Below the pieces are notes generated by a model. That model searched no databases. It worked only from the letters and a program-made list of their open reading frames with translations, and was not told the DNA's origin. Position numbers and translations under genes: made by a program. Positions 31,979 through 35,966 of a DNA stretch of 35,966 nucleotides are shown here, piece by piece; position 1 is the first letter of the stretch; every line of letters begins with the position of its first letter. This DNA comes from Bacteroidota bacterium (lineage in GTDB: Bacteria; Bacteroidota; Bacteroidia; AKYH767-A; OLB10), in NCBI GenBank assembly GCA_023251535.1, contig JAHEYP010000017.1, positions 1 to 35,966 of the forward strand. Direction: 5' to 3'.

Positions 31979-34891
31979 ATGGCTGATATCAGTAATCTCG
32001 ATGCGCGAAATTTTATCATTATTAAGGGTGCTTCAATGCACAATCTTAAGAAGATTGATGTAGCCATTCCTCGAAATAAATTTGTTGTTGTTACCGGACT
32101 AAGTGGCTCCGGGAAGAGTTCTCTCGCTTTTGATACTTTATATGCCGAAGGTCAACGTCGTTATGTGGAGAGTTTGTCGTCGTACGCCCGTCAGTTTATT
32201 GGTCGTATGGATAAACCGGAGGTTGATTATATCCACGGAATCGCTCCCGCAATTGCTATTCAACAAAAGGTGAATTCGCGTAACCCGCGTTCTACCGTTG
32301 GTACCAGCACCGAGATATATGATTATCTGAAGTTGCTTTATGCTCGTGTGGGAAGAACTTATTCTCCTGTCTCAGGTGTTGAAGTGAAAAAGAATACAGT
32401 GGCCGATATCGTTGCTTATCTTTCTTCTTTTAAGAAGGGAAGATTCATGATTGCGGCTCCGCTTATGAAATATCCCGGTCGTACCCTCGCCGATGAGTTG
32501 AATTCTCTAAACCAAAAGGGATTCACTCGTGTGATGGTGGAGAATGAGGTGCGCGAAATTGATGAACTTCTCGAGGAGTTGTCGAAGAAGAAGTTGGTGG
32601 AGCCCGCTCCCAAGGCTACCCGTGGACGCAAACCTAAACAGGAACCCGAAATCGTTGAGGCTATTGCAGTAGCTGTTCCAAATTATCATTTGTTGATCGA
32701 TCGTATTTCAATCAGCGGTGATCCTGATGATGATCTTATTGCTCGTATCGCCGATTCTTCTCAAATTGCTTTTAATGAGGGCGCAGGTACTTGTATTGTT
32801 TATAAACCTGAAGATGATGGCTCGCTGACTATTCGCGATTTTTCTAATCGTTATGAAATGGATGGTATCTCTTTCGAGGAACCTTCGGTGCATCTCTTTA
32901 GTTTTAATAATCCTTTTGGTGCTTGTAAACGTTGCGAGGGATTCGGCTCTGTAATTGGTATCGATATCGATCTCGTTATCCCCGATAAAAGTATGTCGAT
33001 TTATGAGGGAGCTATCGTTTGCTGGAAGGGTGATAAACTGAAGGATTGGAACGATAAACTCGTAATGAATGCGAATAAGTTCGATTTCCCTGTTCATAAA
33101 CCTTACTATGATTTGAATCCTGCCGATAAGGAGGTTTTGTGGACAGGCAACAAATATTTTAAAGGATTAAACGAGTTCTTTAAACATCTCGAAGAGCAAA
33201 CGTACAAGATTCAATATCGCGTAATGTTATCGCGTTACCGTGGTAAAACATTATGTCCCGAATGCCATGGTACTCGCTTGCGCATGGATGCTAATTATGT
33301 AAAGGTCGCAGGTAAGTCGATCAGCGAATTGGTGCTGATGCCTGTGAAGGATGCGCTTGTGTTTTTGAATGATATCCATCTCAATGATTCCGATCAAAAA
33401 GTAGGAAAGCGTTTGTTGATTGAAATTACGAATCGATTAAAGTTTTTAGATGATGTCGGTCTCGGTTATTTAACTTTAAACCGTTTGTCGAATACGTTGT
33501 CTGGTGGTGAATCGCAGCGTATTAACTTAGCAACTTCGCTTGGTTCTACCCTTGTGGGATCAATGTATATTCTCGATGAGCCTAGCATCGGACTCCATTC
33601 TCGCGATACTCAACGTTTGATTAAAGTACTGAAGTCTTTGAAGGAAGTGGGAAATACTCTTATCGTGGTTGAACACGACGAAGAGATTATGCGTGCCGCC
33701 GATCAATTGATTGATATTGGTCCAATGGCTGGTGTGCACGGTGGAAACTTGGTTTTTCAAGGCGATTATAAAGCTATTGCTAAGGAGAAAAATTCACTAA
33801 CTGCTAAATATTTAACAGGAGAGGAGCAAATTCCAATTCCTTCTCAGCGTCGTAAGTGGAAAAAATATATCGAAATCAGAGGTGCTCGCGAGAATAATCT
33901 GAAGCATGTGAATGTGAAGTTCCCAATGGGAATCATGACGGTGGTAACTGGTGTGAGCGGCTCGGGAAAAACTTCTTTAGTGAAGAAAATTTTATATCCT
34001 GCGGTGAAGAAAATTTTGGGCGGGTACGGAGAATCGACTGGTAATTTCGATCGTATCGATGGAAACTATCTCGATATCACATCTGCCGAAATGGTTGATC
34101 AAAATCCTATCGGTAAATCTACTCGTTCAAATCCTGTAACGTATATCAAAGCGTACGACGAAATTCGTGCTTTATATGCCGATCTTCCTCTATCACGCAA
34201 TCGCGCGTTGAAACCTTCGCATTTCTCTTTTAATGTGGAGGGCGGACGTTGTGAATTTTGTCAGGGTGAAGGTATTATCACCGTGGAGATGCAATTCATG
34301 GCCGATATTCATTTGAAGTGCGAGAATTGCAAAGGACATCGTTTTAAAGATGAAATATTAGCTGTTGAGTACAGAGGAAAAAATATTTTCAATATTCTCG
34401 AGATGACCGTTGATGAAGCACTCGATTTCTTTAATGAGAATGCTGGCCCAAGTAAATACCAATCGTTACATCAAAAAATTATAAATAAAATCCAGCCTTT
34501 GGCGGATGTTGGTTTGGGATATATCGGCCTCGGACAAGCGTCAAGTACATTAAGTGGAGGAGAAGCACAACGTATTAAGTTGGCTTCTTTCCTCGGAAAA
34601 GGTAATCATGCTACCAATACTTTGTTTGTATTCGATGAGCCAACAACTGGACTTCATTTCCATGATATTCGTAAGTTGCTCGATGCATTTAATGCATTGG
34701 TGAAAAATGGTAATACGCTCATCGTTATCGAGCATAATATGGAGATTATTAAGTGCGCCGATTGGGCAATCGATCTTGGTCCCGAAGGTGGCGACTTAGG
34801 AGGAGAGATTTTATTTGAAGGTACTCCCGAAGATATGGTGAAAGAAAAACGTTCAATTACCGGACAGTATCTAAAAGATAAAATTAAGTAA
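31979..34891 (+). CDS. uvrA: UvrABC excinuclease subunit A
   Basis: A 970-residue full-length UvrA. I chose the ATG at 31979 over an in-frame TTG at 31967. The first ATPase half has Walker [10 protein letters not shown] (40-48), a CxxC pair at 316/319 with another at 426/429, LSGGE at 507-511 and the Walker [11 protein letters not shown]. The second half has Walker A GVSGSGKT (658-665), zinc cysteines at 758/761 and 781/784, LSGGE at 858-862 and [10 protein letters not shown]. Family knowledge: a UvrA dimer finds bulky DNA lesions and loads UvrB. A basic insert around 205-225 contains RGRKP (215-219), an AT-hook-like motif inside the region expected to contact UvrB. An M48 protease gene follows after one base. 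Confidence 0.97.
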   Translation: MADISNLDARNFIIIKGASMHNLKKIDVAIPRNKFVVVTGLSGSGKSSLAFDTLYAEGQRRYVESLSSYARQFIGRMDKPEVDYIHGIAPAIAIQQKVNSRNPRSTVGTSTEIYDYLKLLYARVGRTYSPVSGVEVKKNTVADIVAYLSSFKKGRFMIAAPLMKYPGRTLADELNSLNQKGFTRVMVENEVREIDELLEELSKKKLVEPAPKATRGRKPKQEPEIVEAIAVAVPNYHLLIDRISISGDPDDDLIARIADSSQIAFNEGAGTCIVYKPEDDGSLTIRDFSNRYEMDGISFEEPSVHLFSFNNPFGACKRCEGFGSVIGIDIDLVIPDKSMSIYEGAIVCWKGDKLKDWNDKLVMNANKFDFPVHKPYYDLNPADKEVLWTGNKYFKGLNEFFKHLEEQTYKIQYRVMLSRYRGKTLCPECHGTRLRMDANYVKVAGKSISELVLMPVKDALVFLNDIHLNDSDQKVGKRLLIEITNRLKFLDDVGLGYLTLNRLSNTLSGGESQRINLATSLGSTLVGSMYILDEPSIGLHSRDTQRLIKVLKSLKEVGNTLIVVEHDEEIMRAADQLIDIGPMAGVHGGNLVFQGDYKAIAKEKNSLTAKYLTGEEQIPIPSQRRKWKKYIEIRGARENNLKHVNVKFPMGIMTVVTGVSGSGKTSLVKKILYPAVKKILGGYGESTGNFDRIDGNYLDITSAEMVDQNPIGKSTRSNPVTYIKAYDEIRALYADLPLSRNRALKPSHFSFNVEGGRCEFCQGEGIITVEMQFMADIHLKCENCKGHRFKDEILAVEYRGKNIFNILEMTVDEALDFFNENAGPSKYQSLHQKIINKIQPLADVGLGYIGLGQASSTLSGGEAQRIKLASFLGKGNHATNTLFVFDEPTTGLHFHDIRKLLDAFNALVKNGNTLIVIEHNMEIIKCADWAIDLGPEGGDLGGEILFEGTPEDMVKEKRSITGQYLKDKIK

Positions 34892-34892
34892 G

Positions 34893-35966
34893 ATGAATCT
34901 GATGGTTGTAATTATCGTTGTACTACTGGCTTCTTTTGTTTTTGAAAGAATCCTCGATAATTTAAATTCTAAATCATGGAATTTAAAAGTGCCTGATGCT
35001 TTAGCTGATTTGTATAAATCCGATGAGTATGAAAAAGCTCAACGTTACGATCAAGAAAAAGATCGTTTATCGATGTGGTCGTCTGCTTTTTCACTCCTAT
35101 TGATGATAACGTTGGTGTATAGCCGATCTTTTGCTTGGATGCTGAATTATGTATCTGGAATTACTACTGATCTGATGTTTCAAACGATTCTGTTTTTTGG
35201 AGCATTTGCCTTGCTGTCGGATCTATTGCAATTGCCTTTTTCAATTTATAGTACCTTCGTAATTGAAGAAAAATTCGGATTTAATCGCACAACCCCAAAA
35301 ACTTTTATACTCGATAAGTTGAAAGGTTATCTGTTGGCAGGAACTTTAGGAGGAAGTATAATTGCATTGTTCGTTTTGTTTTATCAATATGCAGGCAGTT
35401 CGTTTTGGTGGATTGCTTGGGTTAGTATCAGCGGATTTTCATTGCTAATTTCCATGTTCTACGCTTCTGTTATTCTTCCAATATTTAACAAGCTTTCGCC
35501 TTTACCGCAAGGCGAATTACGTGATGCGTTAACCACATATTGTAAAAAAGTGAATTTTCCTGTTTCCGATTTATTTGTCATGGATGGTAGTAAACGTTCC
35601 AGTAAGGCGAATGCTTTTTTCTCGGGGTTAGGTCCTAAAAAGAAAATAGTTTTGTTTGATACGCTTATCGAAAAGCATTCGGTTAATGAACTAGTTGCAG
35701 TGATGGCTCATGAAGTAGGACATTTCAAAAAGAAACATACATTTACCATGATTGCAATATCAATTTTGCAAACGGGATTGATGATGTTTATCCTCGGGAA
35801 ATTCATTAATACACCTGATCTTTCTATTGCGCTCGGTGCCGAGAAAGCTGCATTGCCTTTGGGATTAATCGCTTTCTTTTTACTGTATAGTCCGGTATCA
35901 ATGATCTTAAGCATTGGCATGAATATGCTATCAAGAAAGCACGAATACGAAGCCGATAATTTCGCA
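34893..35966 (+). CDS. Ste24-like M48 (CAAX-type) membrane metalloprotease (3' end beyond the right edge)
   Basis: The first 358 residues are present. Several hydrophobic helices (about 1-18, 65-80, 95-115, 145-165, 170-195 and beyond) surround the zinc motif HEVGH at 273-277 in AVMAHEVGHFKKKHTF. A further ligand lies in HEYEAD (about 351-355), and the Ste24-type segment SKRSSKANAFFSGLGPKKKIVLFDTL precedes HEVGH. Family knowledge: in eukaryotes Ste24 cleaves prenylated CAAX proteins; bacteria lack that substrate, and their homologues are thought to act in membrane-protein quality control. The ATG follows the uvrA stop by one base, so the genes are likely cotranscribed. The C-terminus is missing. 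Confidence 0.93.
   Translation, partial: MNLMVVIIVVLLASFVFERILDNLNSKSWNLKVPDALADLYKSDEYEKAQRYDQEKDRLSMWSSAFSLLLMITLVYSRSFAWMLNYVSGITTDLMFQTILFFGAFALLSDLLQLPFSIYSTFVIEEKFGFNRTTPKTFILDKLKGYLLAGTLGGSIIALFVLFYQYAGSSFWWIAWVSISGFSLLISMFYASVILPIFNKLSPLPQGELRDALTTYCKKVNFPVSDLFVMDGSKRSSKANAFFSGLGPKKKIVLFDTLIEKHSVNELVAVMAHEVGHFKKKHTFTMIAISILQTGLMMFILGKFINTPDLSIALGAEKAALPLGLIAFFLLYSPVSMILSIGMNMLSRKHEYEADNFA

Overview
The window is AT-rich chromosomal DNA from a member of the Bacteroidota. The evidence is concordant: two secreted proteins end in type IX secretion (T9SS) type A sorting domains with a YPNP motif. There is a TonB-dependent receptor with the carboxypeptidase-regulatory-like N-terminal domain typical of the phylum. 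Several genes are preceded by the Bacteroidota -7 promoter element TAnnTTTG rather than by a sigma-70 TATAAT box. I cannot name the genus. Most of the window is ordinary chromosome; I see no rRNA, tRNA, CRISPR array, insertion sequence or prophage gene. The longest non-coding gaps are about 250 bases (29954-30205), 231 (8037-8267) and 221 (9736-9956). The first holds a promoter and operator; in the other two I see nothing I would defend.

Layout. 1-1566: a divergent peroxide-stress pair, ahpC (minus, runs off the left edge) and oxyR (plus), with a perfect OxyR-type site and opposed -7 elements between them. 1654-6156: a T9SS surface protein, a small haem-binding lipoprotein translationally overlapped with an S4-domain RNA-binding protein, and a DUF4153 membrane protein, closed by a shared bidirectional terminator. 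6210-9735 (minus): a second T9SS protein, then a methyltransferase and ZIP metal transporter pair. 9957-13576: corA overlapping priA. 13589-16435 (minus): the TonB-dependent receptor. 16553-22883: a secreted MORN-repeat protein, then a 1698-residue soluble multi-PAS/GAF HisKA_2 kinase with a single-domain response regulator.

22880-24216 (minus): an Fe-S cluster pair (Mrp/ApbC ATPase and a minimal NifU-C protein). 24350-29119 (minus): a DUF6580 membrane protein; dedA overlapping aroE; and a three-gene overlapping operon of a TPR protein, a ComA-type phosphosulfolactate synthase and a single-domain rhodanese. 29279-29953: an NAD(P)-binding oxidoreductase. 30206-30751: a small secreted protein with three copies of a motif resembling the TonB-receptor plug linker, under a promoter whose -33 region sits inside a perfect 25-bp inverted repeat. 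30818-31921: two secreted thioredoxin-fold proteins. 31979-34891: uvrA with an AT-hook-like segment, then a Ste24-like M48 protease cut by the right edge.

The most unusual items are the 30.1-30.75 kb operator plus repeat protein, the giant PAS kinase with three tandemly duplicated PAS domains, the mycobacterial-type AhpC beside a complete OxyR with a canonical site, and the TPR/ComA/rhodanese sulfur operon. None is clearly a new defence or mobile system.
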